64,000 nt of DNA, taken from positions 83,570,260 through 83,634,259 of the forward strand of contig CM043948.1 of NCBI GenBank assembly GCA_014529385.2, in the 5' to 3' direction. Made by a program: the position numbers and the translations under genes. The notes beneath the pieces were generated by a model. The model saw only the letters and a list, made by a program, of their open reading frames with translations, was not told the origin of the DNA and did not search any database. Of the stretch, positions 11,761-22,889 are shown piece by piece. The DNA is from Adiantum capillus-veneris (Eukaryota; Streptophyta; Polypodiopsida; Polypodiales; Pteridaceae). How positions within the stretch are numbered: position 1 is the first letter of the stretch; each line of letters starts with the position of its first letter.

Positions 11761-11960
11761 ACAATTAATTTTGTAATGTGAAAGCTGTGTGGAGTTTAGC
11801 TTCACATCTCTCTCTCTCTCTCATGGTCTCTGCTTCTCTCCATCTTCTTTCTATCATTGTCGGAGAGAGAGGGAGAGAGAATAAAACTTACGCAATTGCA
11901 ACAACATCTCACCTGTTCATTTGTTCCAACAAATAGAGATTTACATGTCAAAAAGAGGTT

Positions 11961-12395
11961 TTAGTCACAAATCTTGAGATTTAAGATACAAAAAGAGCTC
12001 ATTATTGTTTGGGAGTTTGAATTTAGAACATGGGCTGGTTTCCTCAAAAGATCAGATATGCAAAATTTGGAATTACCGAATGAATCGCTTGGACCAACAT
12101 TGCCTATTGCTTCTTTGCTTACAGACCCATATCTTGCTTCGTACCATGCCAACTTTCTTTCCAAGTTTGCTATACGAGCATGCAACATGACTGGGGTCTC
12201 TCCTTGACTTGCCAGATCCATGCCTTGGGTTGCGAATTGCTCAATGATCGCTGTTTCCTCGGGCAAATATGTGTATCCCCTTTTGAGAGGAGGGTCTTCT
12301 TGATTGGCCTCCCGGGCATGAATCTTCTTGACCGGGCATCCTTTGCTGATGCCTCCTGTAGTGGGACGATCATTCCAATGTACTTTGAGCACCAA
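11961..12395 (-). pseudogene. Probable 3' exon of the kinase-like gene: coiled-coil segment
   Basis: The minus-strand frame reads PVKKIHAREANQEDPPLKRG, then TYLPEETAIIEQFATQGMDL and ARIANLERKLAWYEARYGS, a short amphipathic, coiled-coil-like stretch. A possible acceptor (CACTACAG) lies near 12358. It has no recognisable domain. I place it with the kinase-like gene because of shared strand and spacing only. Confidence 0.4.
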
Positions 12396-12599
12396 TACAT
12401 AATAACAATAGCATTGTTACACAAAGTAAATTGCCACTTGACTATTATTTAATGGCGATCCGTGCACTTGGATAAATCTTTAAAGCATATTTCTCGTGAG
12501 TACAGTGTGTTGCAAATCTAAAACTTTTAAGGGAAATGATGCCTTAGCATTTCCACTAACTCGAAACAATATATTGCGTACAAAATGATTTGGGCACAA

Positions 12600-12793
12600 C
12601 TAGCTGCATTGCATGTAATTCAATGGCTCCCCTTGAAGTTCTGATTCATCCTCTTGGGACGCAGCCAAAGCCCTAAGATCCCCTTGAGCCGCCCGGGTTT
12701 CTTCCTCTTTGTAAATTTGTTGCGCCAATGCGTGATTAAGCAAAGGATCATCAGACTGATGTGCATCTTTGTCGGGAGTAATATCTTCCATAT
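12600..12793 (-). pseudogene. Probable exon of the kinase-like gene, acidic
   Basis: A good acceptor (TTGCAATTCAG) precedes 12793. The exon then reads MEDITPDKDAHQSDDPLLNH and QIYKEEETRAAQGDLRALAA, ending with QEDESELQGEPLNYMQC. It is rich in Asp, Glu and Gln and looks like real coding sequence. No clean donor is visible at its end. No family recognised. Confidence 0.4.
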
Positions 12794-13107
12794 CTGAATT
12801 GCAAAACAATAAACTTTAACGAGCGAAGTTTATATGTACTTAAAAAAGAGAGATAGTTTAAAAGATTTTATAGATCCAACTTGAGATACTTTAAAACCTT
12901 AATTTGAAGAATTTTAAAAAATTAACTGAAAATAAGTTTTAAGATTTAGTCTGAAATAACACCACATGTTGCACACTATCAATGGCAAAAAATGTTGTTA
13001 CTTGCTTAATCATCAACAGGCCTCAAGCCATAATTGGTTACAACATGGTAGCCAACATTATGGGCTCCATTCAAAAAAAGGCTTAAATCCTATATTTTTA
13101 GGTCTAT

Positions 13108-13880
13108 CTAAGTGTTTGGGAAAATTTCACTAGTAAGATGTTTGTTTACATTTCGCAAAAAATTGTGCTTGGGAACCTTAGGGGGCTCTGGAATACACGC
13201 AACCAAGTGCTTAAGAATATATGACAGGCTATATATATCAGATCCTTTGGTGAAAGGAGGAAGATTGGTGCTTATATTTTCAGGGGTAGTCCATTGATAA
13301 TCTCGCTCGAATTGAGCTCTAGGTTGAGGGTTGAGATTCGGGAGCTTGGAAAATGTTTTCAAAGTGTTCGATGGTGTACTTTGTCCCCAGTCCACGATCC
13401 CAGCATACACTCCTTGCTCGCCAAAATATAGTAGAATATTTCTAGATGTAGGTAATTGTTGTGAATGAAATCGTGACTGCACAAATTTCATGGTCTGTAA
13501 AAGAGCGTTGCAGATCGGAAAGATGTTGTCTAAGAAATGTTGTATAGTTCCAAATGTGTGCTGAAACTCTCTGATGCATGCCTGCTTTCATCATGATAGC
13601 ATGCGTGAATCCACTGCTCAAGGTGACCTCCATTCCAAAGCTTGAAGATCAACATGGACCTTTTTCTATAACAAACAAGAGCACGGGGCAACACCATGCC
13701 ACGATGCTGGATAATAGTAGCTGTTGCTTCCTCTAGCACTGTTTGTAAAGTTGGCTTGCTTCCTATGTGGTCCTTGAAGATCTTTGCCACATAGACATGA
13801 TCTTTGAAGAGGGGATGGACCATTGAAACTTGTTTAACATTTGCAAAACGTCCTTTACCTAAAATGGGGTGCTTTTGCAT
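13108..13880 (-). pseudogene. Kinase-like domain lacking the catalytic loop aspartate, frameshifted
   Basis: In order the minus strand gives a glycine-loop-like LGKGRFANVKQV, a VAIK-like YVAKIF, LEEATATIIQHRGMVLPRAL, FKLWNGGHLEQWI, a helix-E-like LDNIFPICNALLQTMKFVQS, then FHSQQLPTSRNILL where HRDLKxxN should stand, IVDWGQS in place of DFG, YQWTTPEN as an APE equivalent and GSDIYSLSYILKHL. The HRD Asp is missing although the Asn and the DFG-type Asp remain, so the protein would be a pseudokinase. One frameshift separates the N-lobe frame (13530-13880) from the C-lobe frame (up to about 13560, read on to 13108). The stop at 13108-13110 may be read-through into an intron. It is either a decayed gene or a gene with an unrecognised intron. 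Confidence 0.65.
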
Positions 13881-14407
13881 GTGAGAGATAGAATGGTCCC
13901 CAAGTTAGTGTAGGGCATGAGGACATGTAGTATCATCCAAGTGTACAATTGAGGGCTCGGCACTTGAAGGAGGAGGCACATCCTCTTCGGTCCTAGGACG
14001 TTAGAAGAGCCTTCGGCTCTTTCCTTGCTCTTCAATTCTGAATGTAGCTGTGGCACAAGCTGCATTCGCTCTCTGATTCGAGGTTTGGCTTTGATTTTTG
14101 GATGAACCATACTTTCAAAGCTTCTAGTGACTTGGCTCAATAACTGATTTACTGTATTGTGCATAACTCCATTAGTGCACAGAGCTAGGTCAAATGAAAT
14201 AGGGAATGCACTGCACAATTTTAGCCAACGTTGCTTCACAAGTTCAATCACAAAATCATCGAACTTTGCTTGAAGTGGATCAAATGTCCGATGCAAATGA
14301 TCGTCTGAAGCTCTACAAAGAGATAAAATAAGAGCATCACAAATGATTTTGCGATGCTGAGGCGATAACTTTGTCTCTACCATGACTGAAGCCTGAAAAT
14401 GCACCAA
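13859..14407 (-). pseudogene. N-terminal part of the kinase-like gene
   Basis: An open frame from ATG 14407 reads MVETKLSPQHRKIICDALIL, then FDPLQAKFDDFVIELVKQRW and NTVNQLLSQVTRSFESMVHP, an alpha-helical region with no family I recognise. Near 14005 the coding sense shifts frame to TEEDVPPPSSAEPSIVHLDD, which leads, with one stop, into the kinase-like frame. This may be a frameshift or a missed small intron. The 5' end faces the minisatellite at 14.64-15.77 kb. Confidence 0.5.
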
Positions 14408-14639
14408 GCAAATAAAATTAAGGTAAATCTAGAATAGATATAACTTTGACTTATATGATTGCAAATAAAAAAATATAAAAACATCTCATGAATTAAAATG
14501 CTTATTTACAATTCTAAAATTACAATAGTCCTCTTTGTAAAGCAACACAATGACAAGTAAATTTGAAAATGAGCAACTATATGATATGATACCTCTTTTT
14601 GCACTGCGATGCAAACAAAAGATCTAAAAATACATGACC

Positions 14640-15775
14640 CCTCCCTCTAGTGCGACGCGGTGTTCAGCAACAACCAGAGACAAAGAATTTATTAAAACCA
14701 ATCTCCTTGCAGTGTGACATGGTAGTCAGTAGCAGCCAGGGACAAAGGATTTAAAATACCTAACCCCTCCTTGCAGTGCGCCACGGTGGTCAGCAGTAGT
14801 AGAGACGGGGAATCTGTTTAACCCAATCAAGCTACAGTGCAACGCGATGGTCAACAACAACCAGGAACAAAGGATTTAGAATACCTAACCCCTCCCTATA
14901 GTGCGACACGCTGGTCAACAACAACCAGAGTTAGGGAATTTATTAAATCCAATCAACCTGTAATGCGATGTGATGGTCAGCAACAACCAGGAACGAAGGA
15001 TTTAAAATACATGACCTCTCCCTGCAGTGCGACACGGTGGTCAGTAACAACCAAAGATAAGGAATCTATTAAATCCAATCTTCCTGTAGTGTGACGTGAT
15101 GGTCAACAACAACAAAGAACAAAGGATTTAAAATGCCTAACTCCTCCCTACAGTGCAACACGATGGTCAACAACAGTCAAATATGGAGAATCTATTAAAC
15201 CCAATCTTCCTGTAGTGCGACGCGGTGTTCAGCCACAATCAGGAGCAAAGGATTTGAAATACCTAACCTCTCCATACAGTGAGACACAATGGTCAATAAC
15301 AGCCAGAGTTGGGAAATCTATTAAATTCAATCTTCCTGCAATGCGATGCGATAGTCAGAAACAACCAAGAACGAAGTATTTAAAATGCCTAACCCCTCTT
15401 TGCAGTGCAACACGATGGTTAGCAATAGTCAGAGACGAGGAATCTATTAAATCCAAACTTCTTACAATGTGGCATGGTGGTCAGTAAAAACCAAGAACAA
15501 AGGATCTAAGATAGCTACCCCCTCCCTGCAGTGCGATGTGATGGTCAACAACAACCAGAGACATGGAATTTAATTGTACATCCTAAGTTACTTCCTGCAG
15601 TGCGACACAGAGGTCAGCAATAGTCAAGGACGAAGCGTCTAAAGTCTAAACCCCCCTTGCAGTATGACAAGAGGATCAACACAGCCAAGGATGGGTGTCT
15701 AAAATCTGTGTGTGTGTGTGTGTGTGTGTGTGCAGTGTGACACAGGGGTCAACACAGCCAAAGAGAGACCTTGAC
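14640..15775. repeat. Minisatellite of about 17 units of ~62-64 bp in an alternating two-unit order
   Basis: Each unit starts with a form of CAGTGCGACGCGGTGGTCAG and continues CAACAACCAG. Two types alternate: type A goes on with AGACGGGGAATCTATTAAAT and CCAATC, type B with GAACAAAGGATTTAAAATAC and CTAACCCCTCCCTGCAG. The A-B pair makes a higher-order unit of about 126 bp. Units past about 15500 are more diverged, and a (TG)n tract (15706-15732) has expanded inside the last one. The array lies within about 230 bp of the 5' end of the kinase-like gene. Confidence 0.92.
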
Positions 15776-15884
15776 CTGCAAACTAACACTGAGACGTGAG
15801 CAATGCTCCACAACAACAACGCTAGCAAAGGCAAAGTTAGAGAAAAAAACAAAAAGAAGTAGCAAAAATAATTACCTATTGCTA

Positions 15885-15887
<3 letters not shown>

Positions 15888-15924
<37 letters not shown>
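15888..15924. repeat. (CT)n microsatellite
   Basis: Uninterrupted CT dinucleotides, about 18 units, just beyond the minisatellite. Confidence 0.97.
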
Positions 15925-15928
<4 letters not shown>

Positions 15929-17174
15929 CAAGCATCGTAATCTTGATAGTTCAATCGAACTGTCGTGGCGCTTTTTTTATATAGAGGATAATATATTTCA
16001 ATTGAAATATGTTTTATTAGGATATACTTGTACAATACGGATATACAGTGTATAATACCAAATTATATGTACATTTTGTATTGTACGGGCATATAAATGC
16101 AACTTAGCTTGGTGGGAGGCTAAGAGGTTTAATTTAGATTAGCATACATGATAATTAAGAGATGATAATAAAGAGAGTACTTGATGAAACACGAGATAAC
16201 CCAAAGCAAACTAGACTTGCATTACTAAAATGAGCACTAGAATATATAGAAGAGATCACTCCTTAAGTAAGAGTAGCAAGAGCATCTAGTGGGTGGTATA
16301 CAAGAGTAGTACATACATGAGGTTATAATGAAACTCCCAGATCAGCCCCTACAAAGGGGGGGTTGAATATGAAGCTAGGGAACTCCTTTGGCATGTAGTA
16401 CAACTCATTTGGCTCCATGTAGAACTCATTGATATCACATGGAAGTCACATGACTAGGTGCCACACAGACTCTAACTAGACAAGAGAAGATGGGCACCAT
16501 GATTTGGTGCATAGGACAAAGCCCATGCCCAACCACTGTAACATTATTGTCGATGGTGGGTGGATACTTTTGAGCGTGCCATAGGAAACATGCTGAAGTC
16601 TTCACATCAGCCTTCAAAAGGCAACAAAATGACTATCGAGGGGTCATGAAAGCTATTTTAAAAAGGTAAAAACTCATAATGATTTGTGGTAAGCAAAGAG
16701 AGCGAGAGAGAGGATAGTGTTCAAAATAAACCTTTTACTTAGCTCTTAATATAAAGGGTAGATTTACAAAATTGTAGCTATTAATTGCTATTTATGATTA
16801 AAAGTGTGCAAACTTCAACCATAACAATTAAAGTACAAAAAATAAAAATGGGTAATTATCATGTTTAATTGAAAAATTACTTACAAAGTTTAAAAATTAG
16901 CATTTTAAAAACCTTTGAGTTATTAATTATTTGTATATGCATTCTTGAAGAACCTCATTAAAAGGGTTCTAAAGCCTTGCCTTCTTACAATGCATCTTGC
17001 TTATCTCATTTTCCATGGAGGCCCTTAAAGAATCATGCACGACACTATATAAAAGTCCCCATTCACAGAAAAAGCATCCAAACGTATTGAAGAGACTTTT
17101 TCAAAACTAGTTAATATATCTACAGAGATGACTTATATATATATAGAGAGAGAGAGAGAGGGAGATGACTTACT

Positions 17175-17232
<58 letters not shown>

Positions 17233-18560
17233 TCTAAAAGTCTACTTTAAAAGGATGTTTGGTTTAACATTTACAATATGAGATGAAATTCGAAATTAAC
17301 CGATTTTTGACATCTACAAAGACAATGCCTTAACTTGCCTCACTCTTTTGCCTTTACTAAAAATAACTTTGTATGTTTTGGTTCTTATTGGTTACAATTA
17401 AAAATCAAAACCCTTCACCACATATCTTAATTCGAAACACAAATTGAAAAAAATAATAACTCTTTTCAAAACATCTAAAATGTAAAAGCGAAGGGTCTAG
17501 GAAATGAAAAGCTTCTTGCCATTGAGAAGTGAAAAGACTCTTATTTTATATAAAGGGGTGGCTTTGTCTATACACAATTTTGCCAGGCTTTTGTGGAATT
17601 TAGTTTATTTTTTTAATTTTAAAATGATTTGTGATACATAAAAATAAATATAGCTTTTGGGAAATTTCGTTTGAAAGGACACGATTTCTTTCTCAATTCT
17701 CCTAAAGATTTAAATAAGGCTCTTCACAAGGACACATATCTAGCAACAAAAATCGAACGACCTTCATCCATATGGATACTAAGGCTTTTAGAGACCAAAA
17801 ACAAAAGTGCATGGCATCACCAAGAGTGGGTCCAAAACTCTTGACTGCAATATGATCCTAAGGGTGCAATCACAACCTCAAAAACAAAATTGATAACATA
17901 ACATTTGTTTCTCTATTTGACAAGAAAAATGTTTCTTTATTTTCTTTTGGGACATTTGAATATTGGATTTGATGTACCCTTCATAGTTCCTAGTGGCGGT
18001 TATCTTTTGGGACATTTGAATATTGGATTTGATGTACCCTTCCTAGTTCCTAGTGGTGGTTATCTTTTAAGGTTTTGAGTTTTAAAGAGAGCGTTAGCCT
18101 TTGCCTCATGTATAAGCTTGTGGAATATTGGGATATTTCAATATACAGACTAATTTAGGACATGGTCGCGTGCACCCGTTGTGTAGCCCGCCTACCCTGT
18201 TTGCTGGTAGCTCAAAATCTCATGATTACATTGGATGGGGCAAATCAACAGTTTTTGGGGAGGGTTGTGAAAAGAGCTAGTTAGTATGGCGGGATTGCTG
18301 CCCAACAGCTACATCCAATCTAAGGCGATTTTTGCAATTTAATGAGGATCCCATTGATTTTGAGGGTATATAAACAAAAAGTTTCAACTTTTTATGTGAC
18401 GTGACTAAGCTTTAATGGGTGCATTCTCTCTCTACTTGACCGGCTAGCTACCGGTTGAAGGGCTGGGTGTCAAGCCACGCGACCAAGCTCTTAGCCTTCT
18501 CTGGTGGAGCTTATCATTTGAAGTTTTGTGTTTTGAAGAGAGTCTTTAGCCTTCATGAGG
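15925..18560. other. AT-rich gene-free region
   Basis: No coding segment or RNA gene recognised. Within it, 17130-17227 holds two copies of a GAGATGACTTA-TATATA-(GA)n module, the second with about 20 GA units, and 17944-18063 holds a 60-bp tandem duplication listed separately. Confidence 0.6.
17944..18063. repeat. 60-bp exact-period tandem duplication
   Basis: Units 17944-18003 and 18004-18063 (CTTTTGGGACATTTGAATAT...) differ at about two bases. Weaker copies of the same module (GGGACCTTTGAATATTG, GTTTTGAGTTTTAAAGAGAG) recur at about 18480-18560 and 18835-19020, so this is a local family of dispersed repeats. Confidence 0.88.
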
Positions 18561-18656
18561 GTATTCATGTCTACATAAAAATTGGGGGTCTGTTAAATTT
18601 TTTCTTGGTGACATTATAATGTATCCACTCACAATTGTGAGTTTTGAAAAAAAAAA
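18560..18656 (+). mobile_element. 5'-truncated LINE tail with poly-A
   Basis: TAAATTTTTTCTTGGTGACA leads through the palindrome CTCACAATTGTGAG (18628-18641) and GTTTTG to a 10-A tail (18647-18656). The same palindrome and GTTTTG end the minus-strand LINE at 21315-22243, so this is a short relic of that family. Its 5' limit is uncertain. Confidence 0.6.
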
Positions 18657-19122
18657 GGACCAGAGAAGGAATAAAAAACCTTAAGCCTGCTTCAAGCACC
18701 GGGAGTAGGGGAAGGAGAGATTTGTTGTAGGGGGGGCGGGTGCAACTCGAGCATTGTGGCATGGGTGGAGGTCCCTTTGGCGAGGCATCCCGGGGTATTT
18801 TCTAATTTATAACCAAAGAAGAATTCTTTATTTTTTCTTTTGGGCACTTGAATATTGGGTGTGATCTACTCTTCTCTAGTGGCTATTATCTTTTGAAATT
18901 TTGAGTTTCAAAGAAGTGTTTAGCCTTAAACTCATTTGTGTGTTCTTGGAATATATATTGGGACCTTTGAATATTGAGACTAATTTAGCCTTTTCCAGCG
19001 GCTCTTACCTTTTGAAGTTTATAAACTATTATAAAAGGGGGAGGGACCCCCCTCGACCCGACGTGACACATGGCAAAAACTCCTTGATCCAGCCTGTGTG
19101 CCTTGCGGCTCCGGCTACACGA

Positions 19123-19123
19123 T

Positions 19124-19171
<48 letters not shown>
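19123..19171. repeat. (GA)n microsatellite
   Basis: About 24 uninterrupted GA dinucleotides. Confidence 0.97.
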
Positions 19172-19174
<3 letters not shown>

Positions 19175-19679
19175 GGATGTACTAGTTAGGTTTAACGAGC
19201 CTTTAGCTTTCAATTCATGAGAATGAGGACACTAAGAAAACACTAAAAAGAACAAGTGAAAGGGTCACGACGGCTTTCAAAAACAAGAAGAAAGTGATAA
19301 AATTGTTAGGTTGAATTAAACTGGTATCAGTGTTTGGGAAAGGATTGCCTGAGCTTAGTTTTGAGCCGATTGAAAATCGAGACTAGCTAACTGCAAACCA
19401 TGGTAAACAGAAGAAAAACCGATAAAATATGTGAGAAAGTTGTCTAAAAATTTTGCAAATCTCAAAATTTCTGCTAGTATTTTTGATTTTTCTTTGTGAG
19501 GAAAAAACTCGATCAACAGCCGCTTAATAAAAGAGACTTTTTCGAACGTTAACACTGACGGGAATCAAGCTATAAAATGCAAGAAATGTAAAGCCATGTG
19601 AAGTTGTGAAATGAAATGTAAACTAAAAAGAACTAATTAATATATAGCGTGTGTATAGAATTTATTAGAATTATGTAAA

Positions 19680-20190
19680 GTGAAGCTTTATGTTAGCATT
19701 CTAAAACAATAGAATACAAAAAAAAACATGTGTGTGTGTGTAAAATTTACTAAAATGTATGCAGGTGAAGCTTCACTTTAGCATTCTAAAACAATAGAAT
19801 TCAAAAAAATAAAGACATTTCATTCACTTTCACTTTAACATTCTAAAACAATAGAATTCAAGAAAAGAAAAGACATGTAAGATGTGAAATGAAATGTAAG
19901 TTTCCATCATGTCACGATGTGAAATGAAAGGAGTTTCCCTAACCCAACACAACACTAAAGGTTTCTTTTAGAAAGCTAAAAATAAGCAAACAGAAAACAC
20001 AACTGTATCACTTTAACATTCTAAAACAATAGAATTCAAGAAAAGTAAAGACATTTCAGGATGTGAAATGAAAGGTAAATCTCCATCATGTCAGGATGTG
20101 AAATGAAAGGAGTCTCCCTAACCCAACACAACACTAAGGGTTTCTTTTAGAAAGCCAAAAATAAGCAAACAGAAAACACAAATGTATTAG
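19680..20190. repeat. 178-bp tandem duplication with two partial copies upstream
   Basis: Units start at CTTTAACATTCTAAAACAAT, 19833-20010 and 20011-20189, and contain CCCTAACCCAACACAACACT and GGTTTCTTTTAGAAAGC. The first 25 bases of the unit also occur at about 19690 and 19772. No coding potential. Confidence 0.88.
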
Positions 20191-20279
20191 TGTGTACTCA
20201 ACCATCTCTTTTACATGGACACAAAAAGTCTTTTGACTTTCACTTTCACAGGTCTTTTTTTATTTTTTGGTATTGGGAA

Positions 20280-20695
20280 AGGATACTCCTCCCATTTCTC
20301 TCGCAAGAAGGATTCAATGATTAGTGTTCTCGAAAGCCCTCCAGGATGTGGAACATTTTGTGGTAGGTTTTCACGCTCTCCACAATGGCACTAGAGGGCA
20401 AGTCGCAAAGGGGGGAGGCTCCCCATTGATCCTGTTTTAATGATAGTGTCGAATCGATCATTGTAGAATGATTACACGGTTACAACGTTGGATTGGCCTC
20501 AGTTCGGGCCTTAGTGTTTCAAGATTGCTCTTCTCAGTTTGTTTCATGAGTCCCTTGGGGTGGGGTGGCAATCACTCCAAGGTTGTGGCTCTCAAGGTAC
20601 AACCCCTTTTTTTTTGTTATCTATGATTTTCTATTGTAGCTACTCTTTGGTTTTCTCCTATGTAAAAGATTAAAGGTTTCCTTGCAAAAAAGGTT
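20280..20695 (+). other. Possible LINE 3' end
   Basis: The segment ends in GATTAAAGGTTTCCTTGC followed by A6, a common way for plant LINE 3' UTRs to end, but no ORF2 motif is visible in it. Weak evidence. Confidence 0.3.
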
Positions 20696-20704
20696 GATCA
20701 TATG

Positions 20705-21240
20705 GACTTCTTGTTTTTTTAATTTAAAAAGTGCTCAGTTGAGCTTGAATTGCTTAAAACCCAGAGAATTACAACGAGCCCTGGCATATCCTTTGTACCG
20801 GGATAACCAAGAAAGAATATATCAGAGGGTGATCAAATTTTACATCTTGCAAGTCTAACTACAATGCCTTCTCCACCAACATGTTTCTAGTACAACCTTT
20901 GAGTCCAAGGGTTCACACTTCCCTTGCAACAACAACGCATTTCTGGACTGCCAAATAGCTTCTTAACACTGTAGCTCTTACAATGCAGATTTCTGTCATA
21001 AGATCCAAATCCTCAATGAACCTGGAGCCCATAGCAAGGTCGCGCGTAAAGAAAGGAATTCCCATAAGTGTATGCACCTTCCTGCATATCATGTCCGTGA
21101 AATCTCTAAATTTTGGAAAAACCCTAGAACATGTATGAAAGGGGTTCATTTAGGTGCTTGCATCTGACACATGTACCATTGGCAAGACCTCTAGCTTTGG
21201 CTTTGTCTCCATTCAAGATGTTTTTTATGTATGCTCGATT
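20705..21240 (-). mobile_element. 5'-truncated LINE fragment (ORF2 C-terminus), same family as 33145-34025
   Basis: The minus strand reads VHTLMGIPFFTRDLAMGSRF, then IEDLDLMTEICIVRATVLRS and EPLRF-like remnants, which match the plus-strand fragment at 33.7-33.9 kb almost residue for residue (HLGIPFFRCDLAMGSRFIED). A T-rich tract at 20711-20723 corresponds to the poly-A end. The preceding Cys/His module (CVRCKH) is broken by a stop. Confidence 0.75.
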
Positions 21241-21314
21241 TCACATGGAGGTGTAGTTTTTCTTTGAGTTATGCTCTAATATAAATCAACCCACTCAAAG
21301 GCATGGAGGTGTAG

Positions 21315-22243
21315 TTTTTTTTTGGTTGCAAAACTCACAATTGTGAGTGAATTATATTGATCATCCCAAAAAATTACAAGGTCTTGCCATGCTCGTGTTT
21401 AGCCATGACATCATCCAGGGACCATAGTTACATCGGCTATATGGGCAGCCACCCCTAACGAACCTCCCCCCTATCCGTAATACACAAGGTCAATTATCTT
21501 GTTCTTCTGAGATCTTCTATTTACCAATGGCCAAGGTTTCCCCCCTTCCTTGGCATTCCATCTGCTGACAGCAAGGCACCAATAGTCCTAAACCAATCCT
21601 CCGAGTTTTGCTTACGTCCGAGCGTCCATATTAGCACTTTGCTTTCGTGTATAATTTCTGCGAAGCTTGCCACCTCAAATCCACCTTCAAACACACGGCG
21701 GTTCCTTGTCTACCATACATTATGTAAGAAGAAGTACCTGACGATTTGAGTGCTGTTGAGGAGGGCAGGACTACCTGAATTGTTACCTCCAAGGAATAGA
21801 TCAGTCTTGAAAAAACCAATTTTCCATGTTCTTTGGATCCACTTGCATATTTTCCCTGCGAGGCCTTTGATAGTTGGGCATCCCATGAATAGGTGGGCCA
21901 GATCTTCACTAGCCAACTTGCACCCCAAGCATCGATCTGATCCAATCCCTCTCTTCTGAATCTTCACCCCTGTCAGTAGAGTCCCCCAAATTACCTTCCA
22001 TAAAAATACCTTTATGTGCTGCGAAACCTTTGGCTTTCAGATGTTCTCCATTACTTGCTCCCACCTTTCCTCCGGCCATTGTTTTTTATCTTGTTAAGGG
22101 GGCTAGACCAATTCTTCTTATGCATCATTGTATGATAGACGCCTTTAGAATGCGATTTCCATAGGAGACTGCTTCCGGACCATTTCTAGGCATTCCAATC
22201 AAACTCCGAATCATAGACTGGCGTCATTATATTGTTTTTCTTT
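21315..22243 (-). mobile_element. 5'-truncated LINE fragment with zf-RVT module
   Basis: Reading leftward, KVSQHIKVFLWKVIWGTLLTG leads to IGSDRCLGCKLASEDLAHLF and MGCP, the Cys/His module of LINE ORF2 C-termini, then FFLHNVW and TRNRRVFEG. The 3' UTR ends in CTCACAATTGTGAG (21334-21347) and a T9 tract (21315-21323, the poly-A in sense). Frameshifts break it. AAATCAACCCACTC occurs at 21283-21296 and 22244-22257 near both ends and may be part of a target duplication, although extra sequence separates the left copy from the tail. Confidence 0.8.
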
Positions 22244-22548
22244 AAATCAACCCACTCTCTTTGAGTGGGTATTGGTATACACACATAAACATAGTGGGCA
22301 TTTATTTTCATATGTGTAAACACACAGTATTGAGCAACGTGAGGAACTATCTTCAATCATACTATAAGAATATATTTTCATCTAACATATTCCTGTTATA
22401 GAGGTTTTTGTTGAGTTCATATTTTTGTGTAGATAATAAGAAAATGCAACAGTTGTGGATGATGTGTTCCGAAGCCATGAGCTTACATCACTTTGTAATA
22501 TGGTGAAGCTTGGAAAATGAGCTAGACAATTTGGTACATGTAAATCAT

Positions 22549-22570
22549 CCCCCCCCCCCCCCCCCCCCCC
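22549..22570. repeat. Run of 22 cytosines
   Basis: Uninterrupted C22. A long homopolymer like this is also a likely site of sequencing or assembly length error. Confidence 0.95.
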
Positions 22571-22889
22571 TTCTCTCCGCGTCCCATCAGATGATCCACT
22601 AGAACACAAAACTTGGCAATTGAATAACAAAAATTGAGCAACTAGAGTGCTTCGTTAGCTGCATTTGTTATATTGAATTGAATTGTGTCCGAGGGTAAGA
22701 AAAAACAAATTTCTATGATTCGAAAGTCTTCTTGCATGGGAGAGTTTGCACACTCCTCCCTAACTTTTATAATACGAGGGAACGTGCCATTCCCACGGCA
22801 GCACACCATTTTCAGTGAGTTCATTAAGTGCGTTCTAAGTGTCAAAAATCAAGAAACAGTAATGGTTACTCACCGTATGATAGATTGAC

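Noticed and set aside
14837-15487. Open frames inside the minisatellite (repeats of GQQQPGTKDLxYLT)
   Set aside because: Repeat translation only; stops and frame changes between units and no supporting context.
15676-16055. Open frames across the (CT)n and minisatellite region
   Set aside because: Their length comes from low-complexity repeats translating to Ser-Leu or Arg-Glu runs.
21283-22257. AAATCAACCCACTC repeats as the target duplication of the minus-strand LINE
   Set aside because: The left copy is separated from the poly-T tract by about 18 bases, so the match is suggestive only.
22549-22570. C22 tract as a functional i-motif or regulatory site
   Set aside because: No gene nearby to regulate and the length may be a sequencing artefact.
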